From Taeniopygia guttata (taxonomy: Eukaryota > Chordata > Aves > Passeriformes > Estrildidae): DNA of 64,000 nt. Position 1 is the first letter of the stretch; the number at the start of each line of letters is the position of its first letter. The DNA lies in the NCBI RefSeq assembly GCF_048771995.1, contig NC_133027.1:61689501-61753500 (forward strand), read 5' to 3'. A program made the translations under genes and the position numbers. Under the pieces are notes generated by a model. The model did no database searches. It was not told where the DNA came from and worked only from the letters and a program-made list of their open reading frames with translations. Shown in pieces: positions 1 to 14,697 of this stretch.

Positions 1-2392
1 ATGAAGTTTCCCAATGGCTGCTTTGCAATAAAGCAAATGGTACAGGGAAAGGTCTTCTGATAGTCATTTCTACATTCACATAAGCACCAAATGAAAACCA
101 GCTATTCCATGGGCTTTCCCGGTTTAAATACACTGTTGTAAGTTTAGGGTTTGGTTTTATTATTTTTAAATGTGTTCTGAAAAATCAAGAATTTTCATCA
201 GTAAGTAGTCCTCTCATATCAAAGAAAATGTGGGTTTGTGTATAAATGTTACCCTGCAAGTTTCAGAGGCCTCTGAGTTTTGGTGGCTGGGGGAGAGAGA
301 ACTGCTCCCTGTGGGGAGGAGAGTAGATATGATACTGGAGAAAGGACACAGCTAATGTGGCTAGGGAGAAATGGGTAGGGAAATAACGTGTACATGAGAA
401 AGAAATGAGTTTAATGTTGGTCCTCTCCAGTTTGTCCTGTGTTAAATCTCTGGAGCACTGACTTTTTCCTGTGCTATTTAGTGCAAGGTCAATGGTTACT
501 AAAGCACTGCGTCTATCATTTTCCAGCAAATCCCCCATTCTCACCTCAGTCACTGCTCTCTGATCTATGTTCTCCTCCAGCCTCCTGCTCATCTTGTTTA
601 TTCAGCTCATGTTTTAGTGCCTGTAGGTGATTCCTGCCCTTCACAGATGGCATGGAGACTAAAATTTTTCATTTCCATTCTTGCTTATTCATGACTTTGT
701 TCTGACAAAGCTTCAGAACAAACAGTAATAGTACAGTTCATTGTAAGTCTTAAAAACAAAGCATGTCAGAAATTAAATCAATGCAAATAGTCTTTTTGTG
801 GGAATAACTACTCACCTCAAAGCAATTTTCAGCCTTTTTTAATATTTATTGATTTTTTCCTTCCACCATTACTTTGCCCTGTCATAATGTCCTATATTCT
901 TGTACTGTGTTTTGACCTAATTTAAGACACTATTCTGGGAGTCAGAATAGAGACATTAAGGTGTGGTACCAGAAAGTAGTGCTTATTCCTGACTACTTAT
1001 TGCAATGTGTTATTGGGTGCACCACATGAAAATAAATCTTACTTTGCTGCTTACAAACTGCAATTACTCCAGTGCAGTGCCATTTCTCTTATATTCCAGG
1101 GTCTACAGGATCAAGGGGCAAGGATTTGTCTCTTGATACTGGATAGTAAAACACCATGCTCATAGTGGGGAGGTACAAAGAGTAGATGACAATATTTCCA
1201 TTACTTTTTCCCCACACTAGCTAGCACTGGACTAGACTCATGTGTGTTTCTCCTCTGGTCTCCTTATGGTGGCAGAACAACTCATCATTTTTGTTCACAA
1301 ACTTTTATAATATGCAAGGAGATACTTGGGAACATAAATGCCTTTCTAAGCATGCATAGCTCATCATTACTCTGAAACTGATTTCACAGAGCACCCATGA
1401 TGTGTGGTATCAGAAATGCTTCACTGAGACAGTCTCAGAAGAGATAGTTTTGCATTGACAAAAATTTGAGGAGAAATTGGATTCACAGAAATGGAAGAGG
1501 AATAAGTAAACAAGAGGTTGAGCTCAGAGACTGCAAATAGATAACCCCTGTGAAAGGCTGGAGGGAGAATATAGTCCTTTTTTCTCATGTGAAGGAATAA
1601 TCTGAAAACAGCCTGTGGACATTTAGAGATCATCAAATGTACAGACAGTAACCAGTAGGAAACTGGAATTTAATATTACACAAACCTGATATTTTCCATG
1701 TTAAGAAGCTCCAGAAGAGCTCTGATGGCAACCACTGTCTGTCCTGAGGCATTTAGTAACTGAGGGACACATCATGTCCAAACAGTTCCTGATTCAGCAC
1801 CCCCTGAGAATGAAGAAATGAAACACTGTCTGTAAGAATGTGTGGCTCCTATTCCTTCATTTACACACTGCTCAGGCCTCAAACCTATTAACACAGCTCC
1901 AGGAAATCTTGAATTTCAAATGTCTGACTGCATTGAGCTTTGCACTTGACTAATCAAGTCAAACATTGTCTGCTAATCAGATTTACAGGTGTGAACCTGT
2001 CAGCATATGGGGATAGGCCACGTAAACATGCAAAGAGATTCAGATAGCTGCCCAGCAGTATCTGAAATTACAGCCTGACCAAGAGAGCTGAGTATTGGAT
2101 TCCTCAGCTTCAAGCACACTGATAGAGGGATTGAGTGAATTACCCATATTTCCTTCCACATGGCAACTGCTATTTAAAAATTCTATTCCTTGCAGAAAAA
2201 AAATCTTCAAGTAATCCATATTCTTGGATAATCTGTACTTCCAAGTAAAATGCCCAAAACGAGAGGCCAAAGGAGGAGGATGACATTATGTGGGATCAAA
2301 AATTGAGATTCTAGTAAAGAAGAAGCACTTTGGGATAAAATCTCCCTTGTACTCTTTGCACACAGATATATTGCATACACAGATTCTTGCTA
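1..2392. other. Intergenic, nothing recognised
   Basis: AT-rich sequence without a gene, exon, RNA or clear mobile element that I can support. Open frames are short and unrelated to known families. Confidence 0.7.
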
Positions 2393-3085
2393 GTGTCCAG
2401 TATTTTTTAATTTGTTCATCAAGTACTTGGATGAAGGAACAGGGCACCTCCTTGTCGGGAGGCACGGCCGACACCCTAGATTTCTTTGTGGTCTTTGTGG
2501 CTCTTCAGAAGTGTCTCAACAGGCTGAAGTGGAACTTTTTGAAATTCAGCAAAGGCCAATGCAGGGTCCTGCCTCTGGGGAAGCATAACCCCAGGCACCA
2601 GCTCAGGCTGGGGGCTGACCTGCAGGGAAGCAGCTCTGCAGAGAAGGACCTGGTGGACACAGAGCTGTCCTTGGGCCAGCAGTGCCCTTGTGGCCAAGAA
2701 AGCCAATGGCATCCTGGGGTGAATAGGAAAATCATTGCCAGCAGGTTGGGGTTGGTGATTGATTCTGCCTGTCTGCTCAGCCCTGGTGAGGTCTCATCTG
2801 GACTGATATGTCCAGTTCTGGGCTCCTCAGTTCAGGAAAGAAAAAGAACTCCTGGAGATTGTCCAGTGGAGGGCTACAAAAATGATTAGGAGTCTGGCAC
2901 GTCTCTCTTCTTAGGAAAGACTGAGCGAGCTGGGCCTGTTTAGCTCAGAGAAGAGACAGATGAGAGGGGATCTTATCAATGCACACAAACACAAATATCT
3001 TAAATGTGGATGTCAAGAGGATGGGGCCTGGCTTTCTCCAGTAGAGCCCAGTGACACAACAAGGGCAAGGGGCACAAATGACATG
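2393..3085 (+). mobile_element. CR1 LINE fragment, end of ORF2 (broken)
   Basis: Plus-strand remnant of the C-terminal part of a CR1 reverse-transcriptase ORF. It starts at the stretch corresponding to VLFNIFINDLDEG (here VQYFLICSSSTWMKE). It runs through LNRLKWNFLKFSKGQCRVLP, a PRHQLRLGADL motif and SSSAEKDLV, and reaches sequence corresponding to LSELGLFSSEKR, MRGDLIN and GCQEDGA (2925-3030). A deletion near 2450, frame breaks after about 2690 and the loss of catalytic domains and 3' UTR make it non-functional. A 199-codon open frame over 2290-2889 is part LINE, part unrelated 5' flank, and not a gene. Confidence 0.88.
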
Positions 3086-4745
3086 TGATTGCAACGATGT
3101 TTTTTGTATAATTGCAAAGTTCCTATAAAATTTTTGAAAGGAAATCAAGGCATATTTACCTTAAAATACTTTAAAAGTCATCTATAAATGATGTCTACCA
3201 TAGTACCCCAATTCAGACTCCATCTATAGCTGCCTTTGACCATATTGTACAGTTAAACATGCATGTTTTAAACTGGACATTATTAAATGTCTTGTACATA
3301 ATCTGGAGGACAATGTTACCTTCCTGATCCACATGTCAATGCTTTAGGATGCTGAACTAAGAGAAGTAATAGACAAGTAATTTAATCTGTAATACTCCTA
3401 GAAGTGCCCCATCTGTAAACAAAGTGATTTGGTATGATTCTGGGTAAAATGCATTTCTAGAATATGTTCCTGGGATTTGGTTAGGTGGACAAACCTTACA
3501 GATGAAATACAATAAAAGACACATCCCCCAGATTTATTGAAGCTGCGCAGGTTTTAACTCTTCTATGCCTTTGTAAAATAGCATGGCCCATAGTCCAGTA
3601 TGGTTTACTTTATTTTTTTCATTCACTATGAAGTTGCTTTTCCTGTAGAAAAAATGAATTCTTCCTCTTAGAACTGATGGCAATATATAAATAGTGAATT
3701 CTTCCAGCATGGACTACCAGCAGTCCAGTAAGCCACCTACATGTAGAGACAAGTGCCCACCAGCACAGAGATCAAGGGGTAGAGATGGATTTTGGTCAAA
3801 ATATTCCTTTTGCACTCCCTCTTCAGGTCTAGTTTATCACTGGCAGAGACCGCAGGAGAGCCTTTGCACAAGATCTCCAAGAAAGTTATTCTACTGCAAA
3901 CCACAAAACCTGAACATTACTGTAGTTACTGCTATGACTATTACTCTGTTTAAACAGAGCCCATGCTTTGATGTGTGACAACATTTTATGGAGCTTTTTT
4001 ATCCACAGAACTGAGCCTGCTGAGATCTGAGACATTTCAGTATCTCCTCCAGGAAAATTAAAGATTGCAAGTTTGATTGAGAAATACTGACTGTAAAGTG
4101 ATCCCAAGAATTATTATTGCTAATGATATTTCTCCTTAGTAATTAACAAACTCAGAAGTATTTTATGCATTGTTTGCTCTCAGTTTTCTATGGACCAGAA
4201 TAAATACTCTATTTAAAGGCAGTAATACAGTTTGGTACCATGGTTAATATTATTTTTTGTATAATGATTTTATACACTTTTGCAACATTTGGGGAAATTT
4301 GAGAAAAATGATGGTAGAGATTTCTCAATTTGTATTTCTTCATAGCATTGGCAAAGGTAGGAATTAAGCAAACCTTATGTCTCCTCCATATATAAATAGT
4401 ATAGAGTGCAGATTGACTGCTCTTTCCAGTTTCAGACATAATGGAGGAGAAACATATACAAATTTTTGGGTAATGTTGAGCTCTTATTTTAAAGCAAATA
4501 TACTCTTTTCTAATAGGGAAAAGGTGTGACTCATTTTGAATACTCGTGATGAATAACACCCTGTCTTCTAGGTTGTGCATATCTATTAATTTAGAAATGT
4601 TACAGAAGTGGCAAGTAAGGACTTCTTTAACCTGTGATGGCCAAGGAATTCCCACTAAAATATCTTAGCAACCAGACATGGCTAATTAACGTGGCCAACG
4701 ACTATGAAATAATAATAATGACTATGAAAACTGTTAAAGTAATGA

Positions 4746-4810
4746 AGAAGTGTAACTTGACTGTATTAACTGTATACACTTTGGAGAAGTGTAACTTGAC
4801 TGTATTAACT
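4746..4810. repeat. Partial tandem duplication, 39-bp period
   Basis: GAAGTGTAACTTGACTGTAT followed by TAACT occurs twice, 39 bases apart, giving about 1.6 copies of the unit. The copies are identical over 25 bases. Confidence 0.9.
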
Positions 4811-4872
4811 AATTGCAGCTTGCTAAAATTCTTTGAGGGATGATTTCTTTATAATGCCTTTTTTCATGTGAT

Positions 4873-4967
4873 TTTTTGGTTGGTTGGTTGGCTGGCTGGT
4901 TGATGTTTTGGGTTTTATTTTTTTGTTTTGCTTTGTTTTTTGGTTGGTTGGTTAGGGTTTTTCTGTT
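4873..4967. repeat. T/G-rich low-complexity tract
   Basis: GGTT and GGCT tetramer runs mixed with long T runs on the plus strand. Short open frames here are artefacts of simple sequence. Confidence 0.8.
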
Positions 4968-7900
4968 TATTCTCAGTAGTGAAATTGTCTTGTACATTTT
5001 TTTTTGCAGCAATCTGTTCACATTTCTTTTTCTGAAAAGATAATTTACTACATACAAATTCCCCAGCAGCTCCAGTTGCCTCTTGAGGCTGTAAAGATGA
5101 AGGCACAGTCATTCCCAGAATGAGTGTTGCCAGTCTCCAAAAGTATTTTCTCCTTTTTTGCAGGGGATATAGAAAAGAAGACACATGAAATATATTGAAG
5201 GTGAGTACAAGATCCAGAGTATCTGTTACCTGAACTAATAAAATACACCGAACAACTGTCTTTGCATCACTAGTTTACACTAAAGAGCTGAATCTGTGAG
5301 TTTTAACTGCACAAACTGAAAATGCTAAGGCAACTGAAATCCCATGTGACTTGGATCTTGGCTGGAATCATGGTGTCATTACCTAGAATTTCTTCACTGG
5401 TTTTACAATTTGTTAATGGTTTCTTTTCAGTCTGTGGCTTTTGGCATCAGATGGGCAGCTTTCTTCGTAAAAGTAACATTTTTCATCTTACAATTGCTGA
5501 CAGAATATGAGAACAGAATCCCTACTTTACTAAAATATTTATCCCAGATTATTCAGGTTTTTTAACCTCATAATCTGTAATGAAGTTTCGTTTTTTCTTG
5601 GAACCCAGCCTAGTACTCCTGGATGTTATTGTGGTTGTTGTTTGCTCTTCTGCTTTGCTTTTTTTTTTGTTTGCATTTGTTTGCTGTTTGATAGTTCAAT
5701 TGAGTGGAAATAATCTTGTTAATTTAGTGAATTTAACCATATGGGCCATGCAGCAGAAGAGCAGAATAAGTACTTACAGAATTGCTTTTAGAATTTTTCT
5801 AACTATTGATAAATCTGATATCAGCACACATTTACAATTTAGTTTGAGCGGTGTTATTTACTGAGAGTCTCCATCTCTGCGAGGGTCTTTCATGTCTTTA
5901 CAAAAAGGAAAAGGTGGAGAGGCCTGAGAGGAGTAAAAAATCTTTAATGAACCCAGAGTCTGGAGCATATGATTGCAATGGGAAACATGGAGGTGCACAT
6001 CACAGGTGGATGTGCACATTGTCCTTGGGGATGCTCAGTTGGTGGCCATCCCCCATGCTGGGTAGTTAACTGTGATTTAGCTGTTCTCACATCTGCCACT
6101 CTGTCTTCTGTGACACAAAGATGACAGTGTGCTACCTGCACCTAACCAGCAGAGTAAGAAAGATGGAAAAAAATGGCAAGAGTGAAAGAAGTTAAGGAAT
6201 GTCTTCCAGATGAGAAACAATGACATTACCATCGTTCTTTCTGGGGAAAAAATGACCAACACTTTTGACAATCCAAATCTATGAGATGCATGGGGAAGTG
6301 AACAAGGAATAATTGCTTTTTTCAACCCAAAACATAGGTGCTTCCACTGGAACTAGGAAATGGCTGATTGAAAGCAGCAAGAAGAAATGCTTTTTAAGGA
6401 AATGTACTTTGGATCTCCTCAAGTAGAAGTCAGAAGTTTTTATGAGTTCCAAAAGCAATTAGCTAGATTTGTACACGAGAAATTTGTGATGCAACCTCTG
6501 GTTTTAAAAGTACTTGTGTTCTTATATTGTGCTCCAGGCATTTGCTGTTAAGAGATAGCACTGCATGCTAGACAGATTTCTGCTGTGTTCTCTCAGTGCT
6601 GCTCCTCTCAAGGTGCAATTGTGGCCCACAGTTCAGATCCATGACTGCAGCGTGATAGCAACTACAACCTCACAGGGTTTGACATAGGCTGAGGAGCCCA
6701 TCAGGGATCCTGCATAATATTTGGCAGCTGAAAGCTCTTATCTGCAGGGGTTGCAGTTAAGCCTCTGAATTGCAGTGCGCCCCAGCGAATTCAACAGGCA
6801 GGCTGAGGCAGACCTAGCCAAGGAGAGCAAGGCAGTCCTGCTCCTGTGCCAGAGGCTGCAGCCCCTGCAGCAGGGGCAGCACAACAACAGCAGGACTGGC
6901 TGCACCTCAGCCAGCTCCACTCACAGCTTCCCTCTGCAGCGCAGACCTCCAGTAACAAAGCTGAGATGGGCTGAAGCAGCTGCATGCATTGTGTTCTGTG
7001 GTAATCCATGGTGGAGAGATGAATCCAGGCAACATTGGGAATTACATCCCAAATTGCTGCAGCTAGGTTTGTCAGATTTCATCTGTCAGCTTCCTTACAT
7101 GCATGACCTTAGAAGAGCACTTGTTATAGAAAAAGATTACTACTGATGCAGAGTTTCTCTGTGGCTTAGAAAATTTTAACTGCTCCAAGAATAGGGCTAA
7201 GTCTTCAGATTGTGCAGTCTCATTTTCGTTGTTTCTCATAGGATGCTGACTTACTTTTGTTTTGTGCATTCCTATACTCCCCAGGAAAGAATGTGGAATG
7301 GCTTTTTTAAAAAACTGTGTGTTTTTAAACTACCCTGTGACCCACTTGTCCTTACAGATCAGCCATGACACCATACAATACCTGGGAACAGGTTATTAAT
7401 TACTAGATTGTACTGTAAGTAGCAGGTGTAATTTCAGTTCTCTTGCACATCACTAGTTTTCATCTGATTCTTGTGAGAGTCTATAATGTAAAAATTCACT
7501 TGGTTGATTTTTAACCTCATGAGCTGATAATCTCATTTGAGAGATAAACAGTGCCAGAGCTTCACTACAGAAACTACTGTGTATCTTTCTCTCCAGAATG
7601 ATATCAGTTTGTTGTGAAAGAGATTTCTGAGGAGTCTCAAAGTTAATAAACCTTTTAAATACATTTTGGTAGCTGTATTATAGGCTCAGCATCTGTGAGA
7701 AGACAGGTTATTAAGGGAAGACTTACCTGGCTGAGCACAAAAACATTGTTAGACATGTACAATGCAGAGAATGCTTTGTGTATTTTTTTCCAAGAAAGGT
7801 AGCAATTTCTCAGCTGATTATATTTGTGATTCCTAAACCTTTCTGTAGTGGGTGGCAAGGTAGCTCTCTGACATCTGGTCATCTCTGACATCCTTATTTC

Positions 7901-10900
7901 CTGAACTGTCGGTTCCCCCACTTCATATCCCAAACCATCAGTTGAGAGCATCACCCTGGGTAACTCCTTCAATCTCATCTTCCTGTATCCCAAATGAGTA
8001 CAATAGTAACCTGCCCACAGGATACTCAGTTGATCCATACAAATGTGTTATTACCTGCTCAGTATGGTTTTTTTTATTGTAAAAGAGATGACATTAAATT
8101 TACGGTGCTCAGTGATAATTTGTGCAACTAATTAAATCTGCGGTGGGTTGTGCTGCTTTTTTAAGTGCTTAATCAGTCACACAAATGCTACCTCCATTCA
8201 TGAAAGCAAATGCTAAAATAAATAGCTTCTGATAATTTATGCCTTAAAATAATAAAAAGCCCAAGGAATTTAAGTGTCAACCTAATGTTAACTTTGAATA
8301 TAAAACCGTTTGCTGAAACCAGGAAGCAATTAAAACATACTGTTTTATAGAGTCCTTTATAGCAAGATAGTTTTTATAGGTCTGTGTCTGCTGGGATTTT
8401 TTTTGGAGGGTGAGCCACAGTTCAGTTTTGCCCAGGAAATAATAAATGAGATTCAGAGCACATCAAAAATGCAGCCATTTTCAGTAGGTAAGTGAGTGGT
8501 GGTGTTTTTCTTATGCAGAGGAGGGAGTAAATAAATCCAGCATGCTAAGCTTGCCTCTACTAATTCTTTAAGGAAATAATTGCTCGCCATTCAGGGTGTC
8601 AAATGTTATGCAGTATATACATATTTTCATGGATACTGCCTCATCCACGTGTGCTTCTCATACTGGCGTTCTCCTGTCCCTGTCACCTGGTGCTTAAGAG
8701 ATGTGTTCTTCTTCACTACTAAGAAATTAAATAATTGGCAACTCTGCTTCTCAAGAGATACATAAAAATAATGATAAATCTGATTATGCTAATAAATATG
8801 AAAATCACACAGAAGCAGTAGGCCAGATATAATTCTCTTTCATTTTTCCCCTTTACCATGTATCTTTTATCCACATAGGGAGCCAGTGTTTTCTATGAGT
8901 TTATACTTTGAATGTATGCTTTGTTTTATGGGACCCCTGCAGGAACAAAACGGATTTGAAATTAAATCATACCTGGATATGATATTTCTGTGTTGGAAAG
9001 TGTTAGAAGGATGCTGTCAAGTAAGCCTGTGATCTCCAGGCCATTGCAGCTCTAGCTAGGGGTGCTAAACACCCCTAAGTCTGGCTAAAGGAAGGCTTTG
9101 TACAAATGAAACAGCTGGGAAGATTAGGAGTTCCCTTCACTAGCAAAAGTCTTCATGTAAGGGAATGCTACAGCTACAGCTACAGGTAGAGATGTAAGGT
9201 GCTTGTTTGGTTTAATAGGGAACAGAAGAAAGGAAAAGACCCTGGGGCACAGAACAGACTAGGAAGGCAACCTTGGCAATTGTAAATGTGAATATCACCT
9301 GGGTTCTGTGTTTGGAGACATGAGATTGCTCTGTTTTCAGTATCTCAGTAAAACCGCATCAGAGAACAGACCTGATTGCATCATTCCTTTCTCCTTTTAA
9401 CAAAAGTGCTTTTTGGTTTCCTTTCACTGCCAGCACTAAATGTCCCTTGGGCCAAAGAGGATATGCAAATAGCAGAGCTTACTTATGAATTCTTAGCCAA
9501 TGAAAGAGAGTATCTGAATAATTTGTGTTATAATTAATTAGAAATGTGTCTGCTGCTAGCAATTAGTCACTCAACAGGAAATTTTTGGGGAACACCTAAT
9601 AATCTTCACATGAAGTATTATAGGCTGTCAACACTTTCTGGGCAATTAAAATTTACTGAGTACAGTAAGTATTGCTCGTATCTGAGACCCTTAGCAGAGA
9701 ACATATAGAAGGAAAGGTGTCTTGTTTGTTGGTATACACTTCTGAAATTTCCTCCTACAGAAGCTGGCACATCCTATCCATCAAAAGAATGGATCGTCTC
9801 TCAAAATCATTGCCATGTCCTAGCTTTTCTGTGTGACTGTGACACTTGACCAAACATTCAGAATGTCTTTTCCAAAGTCATCAGCCACTTCCCTCCATGG
9901 GATGTGGATAACAGTCCTGACTAGCAAAGACTAGTCACTGCCCCATTTGCCTTTTCTTGACTTTTTTCTCAGGCATGCAGTGTCAAATGCTTCTGTTATT
10001 CTTCCTGAAGGTAACCTTACTGTGTTCCCATTGTTTTGAAAAAAGAAATCAAATAGGGTGACCAGAAAGGAAAATATGATGCACTAGTTACTTTAAAAAC
10101 TTATTTTGAAAAGAAAGTAATTCTAATTGAGCTTTCCTCTATAGAAAAACTTAAAGAGATGAAACCCCAAAACTAGAACAGCAAAATTAGACCCTGTTTT
10201 CTTCCTCGGTAACAGCTAAATAAGGAATAAAATAAATAACTTTTTAAAAAATATTTTCTTAAAAAAATACCATATTCTCATTTAATTCTACATCTTTGAT
10301 AAATATCCCATTTTATCAGCTGTATGTACTGTCAGGTTTGATTTTTTTTTACTACGCTGATTGGGAATTATTTTATATTTTTAGTATAAAAGTTTTTTAT
10401 TAGGCCACGTAGCCCTTTGCTACTAGATATTGATTTTTTCTTTTATTCTGGGGGTCCATTAAATCAGCAAGATGCCTCATTTTTTGTTATGCCGCCATTT
10501 CTTCCTACTTTCTTTCTTAGCAGATAGTTGTCATACCCAAACCTCCAAAGAATAGGGTCATGTATGGACCTTAGTCAAGGCTGCTATGAACATCTTTAGA
10601 GACATTCAGATGAAATTAGTAACAGCAGAGCAAAATATGTAGTAAACCTAAGTGAGCAACTGAAAATGCTTCCTATATTTATTCTCAATTGTCCAATTGT
10701 TATAGAACAGGATACATAAAACCCTCTATATAGTAAACATTCTTTTCCATTACTTTGTTTCACACTTGAGGTAACTAGATCTAACCTCAACCATTTTATG
10801 ATAACATACATTTTCACTTCAGACTGAAGCACAGGCTCCATCCATTATTGCCATGACTTCTTTTTCAAGTAATTCCATTTTCAAAATTCCGTACATCCAT

Positions 10901-11354
10901 TATTTAAAATTATAAGCATGGAAAAATTTCAGTTTCTTGACTTTCTGGAATACACTTTTTGCAGTGAATTCAGGTAAGTTAAAGCAGAATCTAAATGTGT
11001 GGTTTTAACATGCTACCCCAAATAAATTCCCAAAGCAGCAGTCAGTGAGGTGGTCAAAACTTGTCAGAAGGCTTGTTCCTTCTAATTTCCATAGTTCAAA
11101 ATCTATGGTAACCTAATATTACCAAGATAGCAATGCCAACTAAATCTTGCCAACTGAATTGTAAATGAAAGGGGTGCTGCTATTGTCAGCTTGCTCCCAT
11201 GGACTAACTTCCTTTAGCCCACAGCAGCAGGAGGGCGAAGGACAATAAGCAAACCAGAGTCTGGCTGTTTTCAATGAATCAGCACAGGACATAATTCCTT
11301 TCAATTTCTTATTTAAAAAATCATTTTATCAAATAAGAATGAAGGGTAAAAATC

Positions 11355-11374
11355 AAAAAAAAAAAAAAAAAAAA
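11355..11374. repeat. Poly-A run, 20 bases
   Basis: An uninterrupted run of 20 A. No SINE or processed gene was recognised just upstream, so it is listed only as a homopolymer. Confidence 0.9.
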
Positions 11375-14300
11375 GAAAATTCAGGATGACTGAAAGGATC
11401 AAAAAGAGTATTAGAAAGAAAAGGGCTATAATGGAAAAGTCAAAGTGTATGGATTAAAGCAGGTGTAGAAAATTCCTTGCTAATAGTGTAAAGTATTAAG
11501 AGCTAGTTAGGTGCAACCAATTACAGTTTCTCTACTATTAAATATAAGGATTGGTTCTTAATATTACAATTTTTACACTTCTAGGTGGATGGAAGGCATT
11601 TTTCAAACATGAAGGAAAGGTATGACCTTTTACAGCCTACTGGCATAACATTGCTAAGGACTGGCTTGTCCTAGGAATGTGTCCCATTGATTTTAATGCC
11701 ACTACTCAGATGACCAGATTTATATGAATGAATGCAAGTTTGCATATCTGAGTCTTGAATTAGAAAAGTTAAGTTAATGAGCATTATGAAATATTTCAAG
11801 TAAATATTTTTTCCCTAATCTCATATTGTAATAGTAAGAAAGGAATCATCTGCTCTGCTAGAAATTTCAAACATCATTTTCTTGAAACAACAAATAGACT
11901 ATTTAGATTAAAGACTTTTCATACAAGCCAGAAGAATCAATGATTCATTCATCTTAAGAATTTTGGAAAATATTTGTTTATTTCTTACATTTTGTATTCC
12001 AACTTTTCTTTAAATTGTCATTCTGTTTTCGTTCCCTAGATAAATAAAATAATTACAACATGTTTGCATATATTTATTAACAGATAGAAACATTTTTTTT
12101 TTCTTGCAAGTAAATATTGTTCCTGGCGTTCTTCGTATGGGAACAAAAAAGCAAAGGAGAAATTACAGCAGCTATAAATCAGCTTTGTGGGCTTGATAAT
12201 TTAATACATTTTCCGGGTTGCTTTCTCTGTCTGGCATCCTCATAACAACTCAGTTGGCATGCAGCTTTGCAATCTCATCTTTTTCCTCCACTATCTTTTC
12301 CTTCCCAGTAAAATATACTTCAAAGGAGTTTAGAATCTAAGTAGTATTTTGCCAGGTGTACAAGCCAAAGACTCATCTTTTAATCCCTTACTTTCGCATG
12401 ATCCAATTCTGCAGATTAAAAATTATTTCATTCTTTTATTGTATGGGCAGAGCAATGAATATTATTGTAGAGTTAGTAAGTCTAAGTGGCTATGCTGATG
12501 AGCTAACTTAATCCTTTGGAAGGGGATAATGGGGTAATAAAGCACGAAGGAATAATCTTAGTCATGTCTCTCTGGTGTTCTGACAATTGCACCCTGTTCT
12601 AAAGCAGTCTCATGTAAAGCCACCAAAGGAAAAAAATGACTGTAGTTGTCAACTGCACAGATGAGGGAAACGTCCATGCCTGTGTCAGTCATTTTAATGA
12701 GTCACAGGAGGAGGGAAAGTGCAGGAACAAATTAAACACAACAGTATTTTTCTCCCTTCCCCCCAACAAAAGAAAGTGAGAATAGTTACAATTTCATTTG
12801 CTTCTAAAGCACAGCACTTGGGTAATAAACGTCCCCTGCAAATGTGCTGAGCAAACACCTCCGCATTCATCAATATGCGGGAGCTGTTTATTGCCTCATA
12901 AACTTGGAAGCAAGTGATATTGTCTCCTAAATCAATGGCTGCGTGGACATCCTAGGCACTGTAGGAGAACAGTACATCCAGACAATGTTGATACTTAAAT
13001 TAATGGTTCTAGTAATGGCTGAAAGGCGCTTTGTCACTATTAAAAAAGTTAGATATAGATTAAAAGTATGCCTAGGACACAATGTATATATGTTGTGACA
13101 GAGATGTGTGTATGTATGTGTCTCGTTACAGTTTTTATTACTTTGGCATAAAAACTTACTACTCCATGCAGTTTTGATTTAAATGTGGGTTGAGCTGCCA
13201 ATACAGGGTCAAACTTGGTTTAAGCTTAGTTTATGTACAAACCCAGTTTCTAAATCTGTGGGGAGTATGGCTTGGATTGTGATGCTGTCTTACCTTTATC
13301 AATTTCAAACCAGATTAAAGAACTAAGGATAATATGAATCCCACAGTATCCATGATCTGAAAATAATTTACAAATACTATGGCTTTAGCTGACATTGTAC
13401 CGTAGGTTTCTGATCTGCAGTGTCTGTCGTGGTTTGATACGGAAAAAGATTTTTCTCAGAAGGAAGAGGTCAGCCCAGTCAGGGGTCAGGTTTGGATACT
13501 GACATTTGGGGTGACCAATTGAAGGTGGACACGCCTCTGAGAACACAGAGGGGTTAAAAGCAGAATTCCCAGGAAAACTCGCTCTCTTTGGTTCTGATCA
13601 TCGGAGAGTGCAGACCTCCCCTGCCCAGCCACGAGCTGGGTAGGGGAGGAGAAAAGCCATGTGGCCTGGGAAGGTAGGCCAGGGGGTGAAGGATCGGAAC
13701 CGAGTTGGGCCAGCTCTTTCGGACGGAAGGGTGGAGAACGTCGGAGATGTCTTTGTTTTCCCCCCCCCCCCAACCTAGAGGGAAAAGAGATAGAGAGCCA
13801 GCAGACACCTGGAAATTTGCCGGCAGAGGAGAAGGAGGAGGGGGGGAAAATGTCCAGCCTGGGAGACGGGAGACAGAGTCCGGGGCCGAGGTCCGGGGAG
13901 TCCGGGAATTTTAACCCTTTCCTGTGAAATGAAGGTTTTATGAAATATTACTCCTCCTTAATTTGAAGAAAAGAGAGACAGCCTGGGACCTCAGATGTTA
14001 GGGAAAGAAGGTTGGGGGGAGATGATGGAGTGGCTTTTGGCTGGACTCTTCTTGTTAGCCATAGACTGAACCAATCCTTCCTCCAAGAGAGACTGCATTT
14101 TAGGGGGATGCACTGGTGAGCCAAGAGACTCCTTCAGCAACTACCAGTTCAGGAATGAACAGAGAAAAGCTGAGGAGGGTGTGATGATGTCCTCCGTCTT
14201 CAAAGAAGAGAAGACAATCTCTGTCCTTGGATCCTCGGCCCCAGGGGAAAATGGCAGGGATTGTAGTCCCGAAATGAGACACTGGACTGTTGTTCCTGGT

Positions 14301-14655
14301 GGTCCTTGGCAAAGCATCCCTAAAGGGGCCCTATAAGCAGTCTCTGTCCCTGCACAGTGGTGAGAGCACTGTGACATGGAGAGGAGAGTGTCACACTGGC
14401 CGGTGTGTCTGGGCAGTGCCATGTGTGACATGGAAACACAAAGGTGGCAGCTGTGTTTCCTGGGGGTCTGTGGTGCAAGGGAGACTCCTCTCTTCCCCAA
14501 TGGATTCAGTATTGATTATGTGGAAGGGTGAAGACCTGATTAAGGGTCCAAATCTGTCTCGCTGTGATTTGTTGGAGTTGGGTGGTGGGAGGAGGAATGT
14601 TTTGAAAGGTTTTCGTTTTGAATTTTGTGTGTGTTTTTTTCTTCCTTTTTTCTTT

Positions 14656-14697
14656 TATAGTAGTAGTACTAGTAGTGTAATAGTAGTAGTAGTAGTG
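14656..14697. repeat. (TAG)n / TAGTAGTG microsatellite inside the LTR
   Basis: Imperfect TAG triplets, interrupted by AC and TGTAA, just upstream of the LTR polyadenylation signal. Confidence 0.85.

Larger units (their letters stand above)
3086..13424. other. Intergenic, AT-rich
   Basis: No coding exon recognised. It includes a 39-bp-offset duplication (4.75 kb), a T/G-rich tract (4.87-4.97 kb), a somewhat GC-richer patch without known homology (about 6.75-6.97 kb) and a 20-base A run (11355-11374). Several TAATTA-rich stretches (for example 9.5 kb) could be conserved enhancer DNA, but that cannot be judged from one genome. Confidence 0.65.

Noticed and set aside
2290..2889. 199-codon plus-strand open frame as a gene
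   Set aside because: Its second half is frameshifted CR1 sequence and its first part is unrelated flank.
6775..7146. 123-codon plus-strand open frame in a GC-richer patch
   Set aside because: No known domain, no splice-site logic and no promoter. The Gln/Ser/Ala-rich reading looks like chance.
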